The notes: generated by a model not told the origin, from the sequence alone. A stretch of 64,000 bases of DNA from Auriscalpium vulgare (GCA_019915015.1 JAHBBC010000009.1:930001-994000); one strand, 5' to 3'. Shown: positions 45,001-56,189, counted from the first letter of the stretch. Program-made: numbers and translations.

Positions 45001-47848
45001 AAGCATACCGACTGGTTCTTCAGAGGTGACGAGTTTGCATGGGGTGACTCTGCGTACCCTGTCAGCTCGCGGACCATCCCAGTTCACAAGAAACCAGCGT
45101 CGTTAGACCGCTCAAATGCCTTATTCGACAAACACGTAGCTCGCCTACGCGTTCGCTCTGAACACACCATGGGTGCACTCAAGGGCCGATGGCAATCCCT
45201 TCGTGGCTTACGGCTCAATATCCGTTACAATCGGGACCATATACGAGCGTGTCGGTGGATTTCATGTTGCATCATCTTGCACAACGCAGTGCTCGACATC
45301 GAAGGATGGGCGAGTGGGACAAGCTTTGCGACTTGGCACTCACGTGCTCAGGAAGAGGACGATAGGGGGGAGCCAGATGATCCTATAGATGATGATATCA
45401 CAGAGGATGATGATTGCGAGGCTAGGAGACGTGGCCTTGTGGCAGAAATAGTAGCCGCTCAACGAGCAGGACTTGTATAAATGAACAAGATTAAATCTGA
45501 GATTGTAAAGAGTAAGAGAGATATAATCAGAAAGAAGAAAGGACTGTGTAGCATTAAATGAGAGGCTGCAGTTAGAAAGGACAAAAGCAAAATGATCAGA
45601 CTAAGCCTCGCTCCAACTCGTCTGGAACCACAGATGATCCTCGTCCAAGATCTCTGTCCAACTGGCTCTCATCCCAGGGAGGACTATTTTCTCTCTGGCT
45701 TGTCATCTCGCTCTCGGGCTCATCATCCGGAGGTGTCGATGCGCGCGGCAGAGATGAAGGCGTCGATGCAGCGGTTGACATAGAGCCCGTGCGTGAGATG
45801 GAACGAGCGGGCGTAGCGGCGGCGACAACCAGAGGAGGATTCTGAAGGCGCGATATATTTTCACGGAGATCTTGAAGCTGCAGCTGAAGGTCATCGTCAA
45901 GTGCTTCCGACTTGCGGCGATACTCATCGTTCGTCCACAAGCCAATCTGCAGCTCACGAAAGAGGCGGTCGTGGCGATCGCGAGCGTCTTGGCGAAGACT
46001 ATTCATGTCATCGCGCAGCCTGTCGACAGCTTTGCGGATGTTCTCTTCCTTGACACCGCAAAGCTACGCCTGCCACATGAATTAGTCCACGTGCATTACC
46101 AACAACTAGTATTACTTACTCGATGGACTCCTTCAGTATGTCTTGAATGCCGGTGCGTGACGTGGGCTTGAAGCGACCCTTCAAGCTCTCCAGCTTCTCT
46201 TCCGACAGGTGTGCGGGAGTCTTCTTCGCACTTGCTTGCGACGAGGGCGGCACGCGGTTCTCTTTGGGAGTGTGTGGCGTCTGCGGTGGCGATCCCGGGC
46301 CGGGTGCGGTCGCAGAAGAGTCTTGCGCGAGAGGCGCCGGGCCATCGTGAACGCGTAGGACGGGGTCTATGTCCTCTTCGCGCGGTTGCCGCACAGGTGG
46401 CGCGTCGTCGGGAGGCTGATAGTGCACTGTGCGGTGACCGTCCGGACCAACCCCAGTCGTGATGATGATCGGGTTTTCATTTGGGCGGGTGGCAAGGATC
46501 GCGTGAATTCGGGGAAGACAGCGAACTCGGCCTCGATCTCCTCTGCACAGGATGTGTTAGCCTCCAGCGTGCTCATCGGAGATCACAAAATGAACTTACG
46601 CCAGATATTCTTGTGGCGTGCATCGGTATCCTCGGATGGGCCATCTGGCCCTATGTAGCAGACCAAATACTCATCTGGACCATCGTCGGCATCACCTGTG
46701 TCGACGATGGCCTCATTCCCAGTGAGGACACCTCCACCCGTGCACTTAATGCGCCGAACCTTGGAGTGATAGGTGATGCGTAGCCTACACAAGCCTGTGA
46801 GCACGTATGAGGCATCCAATAAGGGTATGGACATACTGATTTATTTTCCCGAGCACCTTTGCTCCCAGACTGACGAAATCCGAGTCCGGAGCATCCTTCC
46901 AGAGGATGCGAGCAAGCCGCTGACCCGCTGCGACCTTACTTTCTCCGCTTTTCTTCTGGAAAGATGTCAGTAACAAAGCCCAGATGATGCGTGGGCCACC
47001 TGCATACCTCACCACGCTTGTTACCAAACATAACCTTGCGATTTTGCGGCTGTTCGAGCTCCGTGATGAGCTGCAGGAGCAGCTCATTTGGCTTCTTATT
47101 TGTGCCCCAGCTGATGTTCTCCTCACGGGATTTCTTGCCCGGAGCTGTCTCAGGCTGGTCGGAGTCCGAGCGGCCGCGTTTCCGGGGCATTAAGAGAGTA
47201 GGAGAGTGTAGATTAAGGAGGTATCGCGAGGGAATGAGTGTGTGAGACACGAAGACGCCGCACAACGCGAGCGTCACCTAAAGTCACACGATTGTCACAC
47301 ATCGGGTCACTTATGCCGCGGGCCGAATCGAAAACGAAAGGCGTTTGAAAACGAAACGGAAACGAAAACGGTCTACTCTGAGCTCCCCTATAGAATGACT
47401 ACGGGAGCGCACTGGGAGCGCTTTCATACCTCGGCCCGTAACGCGAACCGCTCATCGCACGATCGAAGCCGCATAGGGCGGCCATAGGCATTTCCGGCCG
47501 GTCCGCATAGGTTGATCCCCGCCTATCTAGAATCTCGACGGCAACATTCGGATCGTCGATGATCACGAAGAGCTGGCCCATAACCTTCACCGACATAATA
47601 GGACCTGGGCACTCTCTTGTCAGACACAGTAATCTAGCAAACGCGGAGGGAGCCGCACCCCATTGCTTGCTCCATTCCGCGAATGTAAGCCAAGCCTGCG
47701 ACGTCGGGAAGTCAAGCAGACTGCCTATGAGCGGGTATCCTTTCGGCCCTGGTGGAAGTGGAAGGCCACTCGTGATGAAAACCTTCCACGCGAGGAAGAC
47801 GGCGAGGATGAAGAAACCAGCGTCTACGGCACTGATGCTTAAAGCCAT
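42097..47848 (-). CDS. Cytochrome P450-2, with a transposon in intron 2
   Basis: Exons 1 and 2 (47848-47430) encode MALSISAVDAGFFILAVFLA, LPPGPKGYPLIGSLLDFPTS, GPIMSVKVMGQLFVIIDDP and SRYGPR. The coding sequence resumes at 43979 with REYRKLIGRVIGTKGSMVKF and runs through TAGAMVLQITYGYRIEEEG, the I-helix, ExxR (KE-LLRW), FNPDR, CFGFGRR-VCPG and VPKIVAEYLATHDA to the stop at 42097. Intron 2 spans 47429-43980 (3,450 nt). Its ends gtatga and gggcag match those of the P450-1 and P450-3 introns, and without the element it would be 61 nt. All exons I traced are intact, including the join after VPL that at first looked frameshifted. The gene may still be expressed if the long intron is removed; premature polyadenylation is equally possible. 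Confidence 0.85.
44004..44071 (+). repeat. Left terminal inverted repeat (68 bp)
   Basis: Starts AGGGGAGCTC and ends TTTTCGATTCGGC; contains tandem TTTCGTTT-like units. Identical to the reverse complement of 47322-47389. Confidence 0.95.
44157..45480 (+). CDS. Harbinger-like transposase (DDE_Tnp_4 type)
   Basis: Exons 44157-44852 and 44902-45480 encode about 424 residues. The N-terminal part contains a helix-turn-helix-like segment: RTQLAVTLYRMGRYGNGAS, LEDISRAAGCSEGAVELYTE. The catalytic core has the first Asp in MYDGTIVVLY, the second Asp in GDSAYPVSS and the Glu in RSEHTMGALKGRW, the DDE triad of the nuclease superfamily. RACCII-like RWISCCIILHNAVLDIEG follows, typical of this family. The C-terminus is acidic. 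The 49-nt intron has ctgac as branch site. No stop or frameshift: the gene looks intact and may be active. Confidence 0.93.
45596..47190 (-). CDS. Second protein of the Harbinger element
   Basis: Start at 47190: MPRKRGRSDSD, a basic nuclear-signal-like N-terminus. Then NKKPNELLLQLITELEQPQN, VAAGQRLARILWKDAPDSDF, LCRLRITYHSKVRRIKCTGG and ARHKNIWR, separated by short introns. The middle is Pro-rich. The C-terminal exon has DARDRHDRLFRELQIGLWTN and QLQLQDLRENISRLQN, likely coiled coil, and ends DELERGLV (stop 45596). Harbinger elements usually carry a Myb/SANT-like helper that brings the transposase to the ends. I cannot see a clear Myb domain here, so this may be a fungal replacement. It converges on the transposase gene with about 115 bases between stops. 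Confidence 0.7.
47322..47389 (-). repeat. Right terminal inverted repeat (68 bp)
   Basis: Ends CTGAGCTCCCCT at 47389. All 68 bases match the left repeat when reversed. Confidence 0.95.
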
Positions 47849-49066
47849 GTTTGGTGTACGGGCAAGGTTTGAACTTGAGCGCTGAGCTTCTCGGCAGCGA
47901 TTACTGCACCCATTGTCAGGAGGACGACATGCCCTTTGTGCCGTCATTAAAGCGAGAATTACAACACGCTGCTAAAGGAGGAGAGCTAACACAATCAGTG
48001 CATCATCTCATGAGCCCATAGGGAACTTACTACCCCGCCCGCAGCTGCTAGGAAAAGCAGCGCCGGCTCCTGCCGGAGAACTTCGGCGAGCGTCTGCAAG
48101 TATATCAGAAGTTCTAGGTCAACCGGTCACACGCAAGAAAAGAACTGTCTCGTTAAAACCAATAGCCGTCAGTTACTTTCACCGGGCTTGAAGACTCTGA
48201 GACGCCTAAGTTTCAAGTTCCCCGTCACCGGCGTCACCGCATCTGCCGTAAAGCACCCGAGCCAAGGCAAAACAGTATCAGTTCTGGCAGAGTCGCAGAT
48301 AGCCTCTCGAGCCTGTCCAGTGTCGGGGATCGTGACACTGGACAAGCTGGACTGGACAGTCGTGTTGCCAGAGGAGCGGAGAGTCCGAGTCACACTGCAG
48401 TGAGTGCGGGGATCGAAAATACCAGCCACTGCCGAAGTCTCCGCGGCCGGCCGCCGGCACCCTCGTCAGTTGTCACGGCATCCTGTGGGCCCGGGGATGT
48501 CCGATGTCAATATCGTTTGGTATCCATAGGCCTCCCTAGCCTGGTATCGCTCGTGAAACCCGGCCAGTCTTTCACACGTACAACGTTTGGTCAAGCAACG
48601 GCTTCGGGCGAGCAGCGAGCTGGGTGGCTGGCTCCGAGCAGCTGCGTTTACTTACAATGTTACATGAGCTCAGGCGAGTGACGTTGACCTCTTCGCCGAT
48701 TGGACTCCTTATTCTTACGTTTGGAGACCGCTCGCTTAGACTGCACACTCCAAGCTACTCCAAGTCGCTCGATATTGGCGACCGCTTCTCCGGCAATGAC
48801 GTGAAATTTTTTAATGTTTAGGGGATGCCCGCGGCCGCCCGCCTACCTTCGTCAAGTGGCATTGTAATTCGTGCGTATCGCCTTGTCTCCATGATGGGAG
48901 TGTTGCCAGCCGAAAACTTCGAAGTAGGCGTTGATTCCGTACTGGCCAGGCTGCGCACACGGAGCGCCAGTGCGTTGAAGCTTATATATGAGAACACATG
49001 CGGTGACGCTCGTTGGTACCATTCAACTTCTCTTCCTTTCTTTGTCTTAGCAGGCCGACGAACAAG
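47849..49066. other. Intergenic stretch between P450-2 and DUF6534 gene 5
   Basis: No recognised gene. Open frames near 48170-48430 and 48400-48680 are short with no known domain. A perfect 11-bp inverted repeat with a 9-base loop lies at 48314-48344 (TGTCCAGTGTC ... GACACTGGACA), and CTGGAC motifs recur just after it. The promoters of the divergent genes P450-2 and DUF6534 gene 5 must lie here. Confidence 0.45.
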
Positions 49067-51322
49067 ATGACCCTGGCACCAAATCTGGACAACACGTAGG
49101 CGCACGGAACTTCAGAGAGGATTGCTGATATTAACTTCAGCCAGTTTGGGAATCTTGTTCGATGCCGAGGTCGTTGACGCAGTGTACGTTCCTTGGATCA
49201 TTGGGCGGTTCCCACCAGACTTGAAGTACTTACGTGACTGCACCAGCTTGTACGGAGGTGGGTGATATCGCGTGCATTGCCTTGTCATCCTTGGAATGAC
49301 AGCTCCGACTAGCCTCAATAATGCAGGCATGGTTCTACTTCCGCAAGTACCGCGAGCACGATGGCTGGGCGATGAAGACATTGGTGCGGGCTGAAGTTCG
49401 TCCCCAGTGATTATCTGACGTGCTTGCCGCAGGTTACTTTAGTGATGATCTTCGACACCGCGCAAATGGCCATTTTGACTGGTACGTACTCATAGCCAGT
49501 GCCAGCTTTGTACTCAAATCATTGTATAGCATGCTGTAAGTCGCCAGTCGGCCATCATCAGTACCTCAGCCATCGCAGAGGCTGACCTTGAGCACATACA
49601 GTGTATACATATTGTGTCACGAATCAAGGAAATCCGTCGATCCTCACGAAACTCGTCAAGTGAGTGCTGTTTTGGAAGGGTCCTGGTTGCTCCTCTGACC
49701 AAATTTTAAGCACGTTGATCATCGAGATCCTCTTCAGCAGCTTAGTCGCGATCCTAGTGCAAGGGTACGTCCATTCTTTTCGGGCCTGGCGTCAGCATTC
49801 AGGCGTTGTATTTTCTGTTATTTCAGGTTCTACATCTACAGAATCTGGATGCGTGAGCTTGCCCGTGATTTATCTGACTGGAACGCGTTCTGAAACCTCT
49901 TACCTCAGTCTGCAATCGACGGTGGTACCGGTGGCCAGCCACCTTTCTCCCCGTTCGTAGCCATTCATTATGATTTGTTCCTGATATACGTGCTCTTACC
50001 AACTCTGTCTCAGGCTGTGATCAGCGTTGCATCGTTTGGTGAATTCCCATCCCTTCTGCCTTTGCTTGTGATCACGTTCTAACGTCCGAGTACTTACAGT
50101 GGAGGCCATTGGTTTGTGTCATCTCGAACCTCGTTCCACTCTCAGTCGCTAATTCCCGTGGCTCCCAGTCTACATTATCAAAGCGTACGCAATGCTTCGT
50201 AAATTGCTTGCTGTTATAATCCCTCTAATCCCTTTCATTATTCAGCCTGAACTATACGACCTTCTTGGAACTTAATGCGCTCAAGGTTTGCACCTCCTCG
50301 AATTAAGTAATCCCTTTGCCTGACCTTTTCGTGTAGAAATTATCCATCTCGTACAATATTTTAGCTGCCGTATCAGGTCAGTACAGCCTGCTATTCTGAG
50401 CTCCCCACGCTAGACACCTTGGTGGTCCAGACATTGGGATCTCGATCTGCCTTGTTATCCTGCTTTCCACTCGCAAGACAGAATACAAGCGCACGAACGA
50501 TATGATCCATAGGCTAGTGCGTCTATGGTTCTCATGCAGAAAGTCGGCCGCTAACATTCGAATAGATGCTCTTCACCTTCAATACAGGTTCGTGTTTTAT
50601 GGGCAATCTTCCGTGCATCTGACCTTATCCTGCGATTTGACACCAGGATTGCCGACCAGTATCAGCGCTCTGATGGCAAGCATATCGGTATGCACGCTGT
50701 TGTCGACTTCATTTATGGATGCGGACCTTCGATTGAACACAACACACAGATCAACGTTTGGCCGGACACCTTCATTTACATGTTTTGGTTCCTGCTCCGT
50801 GCGTCGTCCCCTCGTTACCCGCACCGCTACGGCTGACCACTGCCAATCAGTCGGCCGATGTGAGTCGCTCAACTCATTAGACTGATCAACTCACCCTTCG
50901 CGATATACCTCGTCCTAGTCTACACGAAGTAAGGATCTCACGACGCATCACTCCAGGTCATCCAACTCACAGTTGCCCCTCACAAGCTCGTTCCTTGCGA
51001 CCCTCAATACACGTAACTACATTCGCAAAGTCGGCCAGACCTCGGATAGCTTCTCGCTATCGATGCACAGTCGCAGTGTGGGGACAGGAAACCTTCGCGG
51101 CCGGGTAAGACATCCGACGCTCCAGAGTGGCAGTCGCTTTGAGATAACCTTGCTTAGGAATTCCAGGCCAATTACACTTCGGAGGACCCAATTGCTATAC
51201 ACATAGACACCGTGAAGCAGTCGGATCGGGATACGGATTATGACGTCGAGGTCCGTGATTTCTATGGAATATATCCTCGTTTCTCATGTCCTAAGTGTTG
51301 TCAGAGCGGACGCAAGACTTGA
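49067..51322 (+). CDS. DUF6534 membrane protein 5 (diverged)
   Basis: The ATG at 49067 opens MTLAPNLDN. After an intron comes SLGILFDAEVVDAV, then LYGASIMQAWFYFRKYREHD and GWAMKTL-VTLVMIFDTAQMA. Next are YIYRIWML, CNRRWYRWPATFLP (donor gttcgt) and AVISVASFG. Near the end, SFLATLNTRNYIRKVGQTSD is the conserved DUF6534 loop, and the last exon reads EFQANYTSEDPIAIHIDTVK to SGRKT with stop at 51320-51322. Exons are smaller and more numerous than in copies 1-4. This is the more standard family form (SLNxRxxIR ending), whereas copies 1-4 are a local subgroup. Predicted seven-helix protein; function unknown. It converges on P450-3 with 180 bases between stops. Confidence 0.82.
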
Positions 51323-51501
51323 GACGGAACAGGCAAGCTTACACCCGGTGATCTGTATGTTCGAAGCATTACACAAATCGTTCCCACTGGCACAAATACC
51401 ATGATATTAAAATGCATTCGTTTGACGTTATCCCCGCGAACCAGAGCAGTAGTATGTTCAGCCAACTGAAAGGCCCTAACGTCCGAATGTATATCCAGCA
51501 G

Positions 51502-53847
51502 TCACGCGTCGTGAGTGGCAAGATACTCAGCAACAATCTTAGGAATCTGCGGGGTGCGCGGCTTGACGTCGCAAATGAACGGCCTCGGGCGGCTGCATAA
51601 CAATTGAAGTTCTTGATCAACCGCAGCAAGCGAATCGGAAGACAGTGCATACGTACGCGATGACATCGCCAACTGTCTCGACGGACGGGAGGATGGGCTT
51701 GCCGTCGGGACCGATCGTAGGCGACACCTGGAAGCCCGCAATGGACTTCGCGACGTTGATCCAGATGGAGACATCAGCGAGATGCGTCCCGGGGCAGACA
51801 CTGCACAATAAAACGCGGTCAGTTGGGGGTCGTGGGGAGAGAAACAGGGCAGTACCGTCGTCCGAAACCGAAGCAATACTCTGCGGGGTGCATCTCGGGG
51901 TTCGGGCCCATAAACCTGACACTCGCTGTAGTAATAATCACAGGGGAGATGACAACGACGCCCACCGGTCGGGGTTGAAGACCATCGGGTCTTTGTAGAC
52001 CGCTGGGTCGTGCAGAAATTTCCTGGGACGCCTCAGCATCAACCGAGAAGCCTGACTTCTTCGGAGTGCTTACCAGATGTTAAGAATGACCTAGCGAGGC
52101 GTGCAGAGATAAGTCTAGAAGGAGGAGGGCGAATATTACACCACATACATATGCGCCCTCGGGTATGGTATACGCCTCATATATGTCATCACGCACAACT
52201 CGGTGAGGTAGGCCCTGAACAGATCACTTGATTATTAGCCTTTTGTCCACACCTTGGCGCGACGAGCTTACTAGGGGTGCAACTGGTAACCAGCGGAGTA
52301 GCTGATAAAATGTCAAAATATCGCAGGAATGGTGACAGGTTGAGCGCACACACCTCCTTGCAGACCGCCTCGACGTAAGGCAGATTATCACGATCAGCGA
52401 ATGACGGCAGTCTCTCTCGCCCAACGACCCGGTCTATCTCCTCGTGTGCCTTCCGCTGAACATGAGGATGCAGAGTCACAGCCAGGAAGTAGGCATAAAT
52501 GACGGAGACGGTCTGGATGAATAGGTTATGGATTAGGAAGGACATCAGTACAAATTGACTCACAGTGTCGGAACCGGCTGGATGAGCGACAAGCTAGTAT
52601 GAGGGTGCGCCAACGTACGACAGCTTCCAGCAATCACTTACCGCCATAGAAAGAGCCCGCACTCCACTTAATCTCGTGCACCCTCTTCTCCGATATATCG
52701 CCCTCTTGAAGCAGATTCGCAGCGTACGACGGCCGGGCCTCTCCGCGCGCCTGGAGTAAGATGTAAGTGTTCAGACGGCGTAGCCAATGTGCGGGGATCG
52801 AACGAACTAGCTGGTCTTGCACCCACGCAAGCGGGACCTCAGCCAGGTCATCACAGTCCTTTTTGTACTCCGCTGCGACCCGCTTGAAGCTCACGCCCGG
52901 AAACCATGAGGGGACATACTTGAGCCACGGGAGGACGTCAACGAGATACATTCCAGGGGTAGCGATGTCGGAGAATTGGAGAAGCGCCTGAGTGAATGGT
53001 GAGGCGGGACACGGCGATGCAGATGCAGAGACACACCCTATTGGCCAGGTCAACGAGGGGATCCGAACCCTCTTCCTTGATGCGATAGCCGTATGTTATC
53101 TGGAGAACCATAGCACCGGCAGTCCTATGTAGGCCCTCGGTATGTGTTAACGTCTTTGTGATTCAACTTGCTTACTTCCTTGTGGCCTATTTCACGGACA
53201 ATGGTTAATGGGAGGTTGCAGGTACAAAGGCCAACGGACACTGGCCTCGTCCAGCTGCGTAGGCTTGTGCAAGACTCGCTTCAGGAACATCGTAGATTGG
53301 TATTCCTCCACGGGGTAGAACTTCACCATGCTCCCCTTCGTGCCAATCACACGGGCGATCAATTTACGGTATTCGCGCAATCTGCCCTCAGTTAGTTGAT
53401 GATACCATAAATGTAGGATTGCAAGTACCTCGGCCCGAAACGCGACGAACTCAGAACACGATCCCAGCCGCAAAGGGCGGCCATGGGCATCACCGGCCGG
53501 TCAGCGTAGGTCGATCCACGCCTATCGAATAGCTCGACAGCAACGTCTGGATCATCGACGATCACGAAGAGCTGGCCCATGACATTTACCGACATGACGG
53601 GGCCTGCACAATATATCAAGTCAGATATTGAGGTCTCGCAAATGAAGGGTGTCGCACCCCACAGCTTGCTCCATTCCGCAAAAGTGAGCCATGGCTGCGA
53701 TGTTGGGAAATCGAGCAGACTGCCTATGACCGGGTATCCTTTCGGCCCCGGTGGGAGGGGAAAGCTCTTTCGGTGGAGCATCTTCCACGCAAGGAAGACG
53801 GCGAGGATAAAGACACTAGCGTCTACGACGCCGAAGCTGGAGATCAT
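51502..53847 (-). CDS. Cytochrome P450-3 (OrdA-like)
   Basis: Start at 53847: MISSFGVVDASVFILAVFLA (membrane anchor), LPPGPKGYPVIGSLLDFPTS, GPVMSVNVMGQLFVIVDDP, REYRKLIARVIGTKGSMVKF and EEYQSTMFLKRVLHKPTQLD. Later: TAGAMVLQITYGYRIKEEG, FYGG-AGSDT (I-helix), VSVIYAYFLAVTLHPHVQRK, RLPSFADRDNLPYVEAVCKE followed by LLRWLP (ExxR), HRVVRDDIYEAYTIPEGA-like segment, FNPDR, CFGFGRR and CPGTHLADVSIWINVAKSIA. Ends VPKIVAEYLATHDA-like at 51502. Intron positions match those of P450-1 and P450-2; intron 2 is only 47 nt here, which shows what P450-2 looked like before the insertion. It seems intact. Same strand as P450-2, so it is a tandem copy outside the duplicated arms. Confidence 0.9.
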
Positions 53848-54425
53848 GCTCGGCGAACAGGAAGAATTGGGGCATTGGATGCAAAGGCGGTCGTGCTTTT
53901 GATTCTGGTTGTATGCCACGTCCACGGATCGGCTTCGACTGCAAGCCTGAAACAGGCGAGCCTGGCTCCAGAGCAGAGTTCGCTGGGTCAAATTTCATCC
54001 TTCGCGTGGCCTTACTGACATGCAGGTTCGAAGCCTCCTGATGTAGCCGCTGTCAAAGGCTAGGAGAAAGAGGGAGAAAGCTGTGAGCCTACGGAGCCCT
54101 AGCAGAGCGAATTTACCCCATAGCTAGCCATAGCATAGCTGCTGGAGAAATACACGAGCCAGAAAAATTCAAGATAGTTGGACGCTGGGTAGTAGGCAAG
54201 CGTCCGGTGGCAGCCGTACATACCGCAAGAGAGATAAGGACTCGAAGGCTTCGAGGAAAATTCCCACGCAAAAAGGGCTACGACGCACCTATCATAGTCT
54301 CAAACAAGTCTCAAAGGTCAAAACTTGAAGGTCGGCGATTTCGGGTGAAGTAATCCACGATGAACATCACTTCGCGAACCATGGATACGCAGGAGCAGCT
54401 CGCACAGGACATACAACGTTCCTAA
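53848..54425. other. Intergenic stretch, nothing recognised
   Basis: Upstream region of P450-3 and downstream region of the pseudophosphatase-like gene. There is a short CATAGCTAGCCATAGCATAG repeat at 54119-54138, and no gene. Confidence 0.5.
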
Positions 54426-55220
54426 TCAAAGATGCCTCAGGTGAGCGGGCATGATCCTCTTCCGCTCTTGCTCCCGCTGAAATAGACGCAGTTGGTACAT
54501 AAACCCTGCGTTGGGCTGCGCGACACGCCTGCCTGCCCTCACGACATGGAGCGCTGCATCCGCCGACAAGCGCTGCGTCATGATCAGATACGCCATGACC
54601 ACGCTGACGCTGCGGCTCATGCCGTACATGCTATGCACAAGGACCCTCCCGCCCGTCTCAACCGCACCGTCGATCCAATGAGCGAGTTCGCTCAGGTGCG
54701 AATAGATGTCCGCGCGCCCAGAGTCGGCAATGGCCACCTGGTTGACGAAGAAGACGAGGGGATGGTGATCGTACTGCTTCGGGTTATCGATGATTTGTAT
54801 CAGGTGCGTGATATCGTGCGTCTCGAAGAGCTCCATGTTCTGCGAGGTGTAGGCATCGGTGATGAAGACGCCGTCTGTGATTTTGGAGAGGGTTGGGTAG
54901 AACATCCCGGAGGGCGTGGAGATCATGCACCTCCGCCGAAGCTCAACCAGCGCGGGGCTATCTGGGGCAGCGAAACGCCTTGACTTGGAGCGGGACCTCG
55001 AGGTATCGCTGTCAGCTGATGGGATATCCGCCAAGCGGAGAAGACGAGGAGCACGGTGGTAAGGCGTTACGTTCATGGCGGCTGCCACGGCTGAAGCGGG
55101 GCTGTCTGGGAGTGTGGCATTCTTGGCCTTGGGGGGTGGCTTCGAGGTACCGCTGACGGTTGCCGGGCTGTCCACCGAGTGGGGAGAACAAGGAACAGGA
55201 CGATGAGGTGTTGGGTCCAT
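54426..55220 (-). CDS. Dual-specificity phosphatase-like protein lacking the catalytic cysteine
   Basis: Single exon. I chose the ATG at 55220 (MDPTPHRPVPC, about 264 residues); an in-frame upstream ATG at 55307 would add 29 residues. The first 100 residues are Ser/Pro/Ala-rich and probably disordered. The phosphatase fold follows: MFYPTLSKITDGVFITDAYT, THDITHLIQIIDN, FVNQVAIADSGRADIYSHLS. The signature loop reads VHSMYGMSRSVSVVMAYLIM. The family motif is HCxxGxxR, and here the nucleophile Cys is Ser (codon AGC), while the Arg is kept. The general-acid Asp (AIADSG) is present. Known inactive relatives (STYX) change the same Cys to Gly and act as phospho-binding scaffolds. By analogy this is a pseudophosphatase (inference). 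Confidence 0.8.
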   Translation of the reverse strand: MDPTPHRPVPCSPHSVDSPATVSGTSKPPPKAKNATLPDSPASAVAAAMNVTPYHRAPRLLRLADIPSADSDTSRSRSKSRRFAAPDSPALVELRRRCMISTPSGMFYPTLSKITDGVFITDAYTSQNMELFETHDITHLIQIIDNPKQYDHHPLVFFVNQVAIADSGRADIYSHLSELAHWIDGAVETGGRVLVHSMYGMSRSVSVVMAYLIMTQRLSADAALHVVRAGRRVAQPNAGFMYQLRLFQREQERKRIMPAHLRHL

Positions 55221-56189
55221 GGCGATCATCACCGTGACGGAGGAATCGGACCGCGTGACTGTCCGTAAATATGTGAGAAACCCTCGAAATTGAAGAATGA
55301 GAGTCACTGACGCTCTTCGTGTAGAGAAATGGACATAGTGGGATCTGGCCGCGCAGGGAGAGCCAGGTTGCCGATGAGTGGAGGGTAAAGGTATTGCTGA
55401 GCGGCGGGGCTCAGAGCACTTGCCACCTTATAGGATCCATGACAATGGCACTGTTTTGTGGATGTGGCCGGAAGGTTGTGGCCTCCACACCGTGCAGCAG
55501 GGACGGCCACGAAGCTTCAAATGTGACGTAGCCACACCTTTGTTAATTGACTTGATGAAGCCCGAGTCAGCTGTTCGTCCGTAGAAGTAGAAAAGTGCAA
55601 GGCGGCTGTCGAACGAACGGGGGGACTCAACAGGAATTGTGGCCGGACCATGGCACAGAAAACAGCCACAGGTTGTGGCATGCGCATATGTGCGTGCTGA
55701 AAGCCCTGAGCTCACGGGTCTGAAAGCATGATCGCTGGAAACCGGATGGAGTCCGATGAAACCACTGCGCTGATGCCTCTACCGTGGGTAGCCGCGAGCA
55801 AGCAGAGAGAGTGGGCCCTACTAGGAGCGAGGTCGGAACATAAGACCAACTTGCAGCTGAGATTGACCTTCCCACTTCGGAGAATTGTTGCGCTTGTGGC
55901 CAGGTTTGATACAAGAGGGCCAAGTGAACTGGGCTAGTGCGAGACCATCGTGATGATATGTGGTACCAGCGGCAGAGCGTAAAACATGGCCAAAAGCGTG
56001 ATTATATTCGACGCGCAGCCACGTCCGCACTCCGCAGCGGTGCCTGAGCAGTGCGCACGGCTGGCGACCTTCCTCACACTTCCACCAACGGCCGTCTGAC
56101 ACTCAAGCGGAACGCACGAGGGATCGTCATCACCAAGTGCTACTGAACAATAGCTCGTTCGAGACAGATAGGACGACGCGAAGAACGAG
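55221..56189. other. Intergenic region of divergent genes
   Basis: Lies between the starts of the pseudophosphatase-like gene (minus) and VPS10 (plus). No convincing gene on either strand; open frames are short and overlap. Confidence 0.5.

Larger units (their letters stand above)
44004..47389. mobile_element. PIF/Harbinger-type DNA transposon, 3,386 bp
   Basis: Perfect 68-bp terminal inverted repeats (44004-44071 and 47322-47389) starting AGGGGAGCTCAGAGTAGACC bound two convergent genes: a DDE transposase on the plus strand and a second protein on the minus strand. ATA directly flanks both ends (44001-44003 and 47390-47392), a 3-bp target duplication as expected for this superfamily, though the usual preference is TWA. 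Identical ends and open genes point to a recent insertion and possible activity. It lies in intron 2 of P450-2. Confidence 0.93.

Noticed and set aside
44005..47388. Harbinger borders at the GGGG/CCCC bases with TAA/TAT flanks
   Set aside because: Those triplets do not match. Including one more complementary base in the repeat gives matching ATA flanks and a 68-bp perfect repeat.
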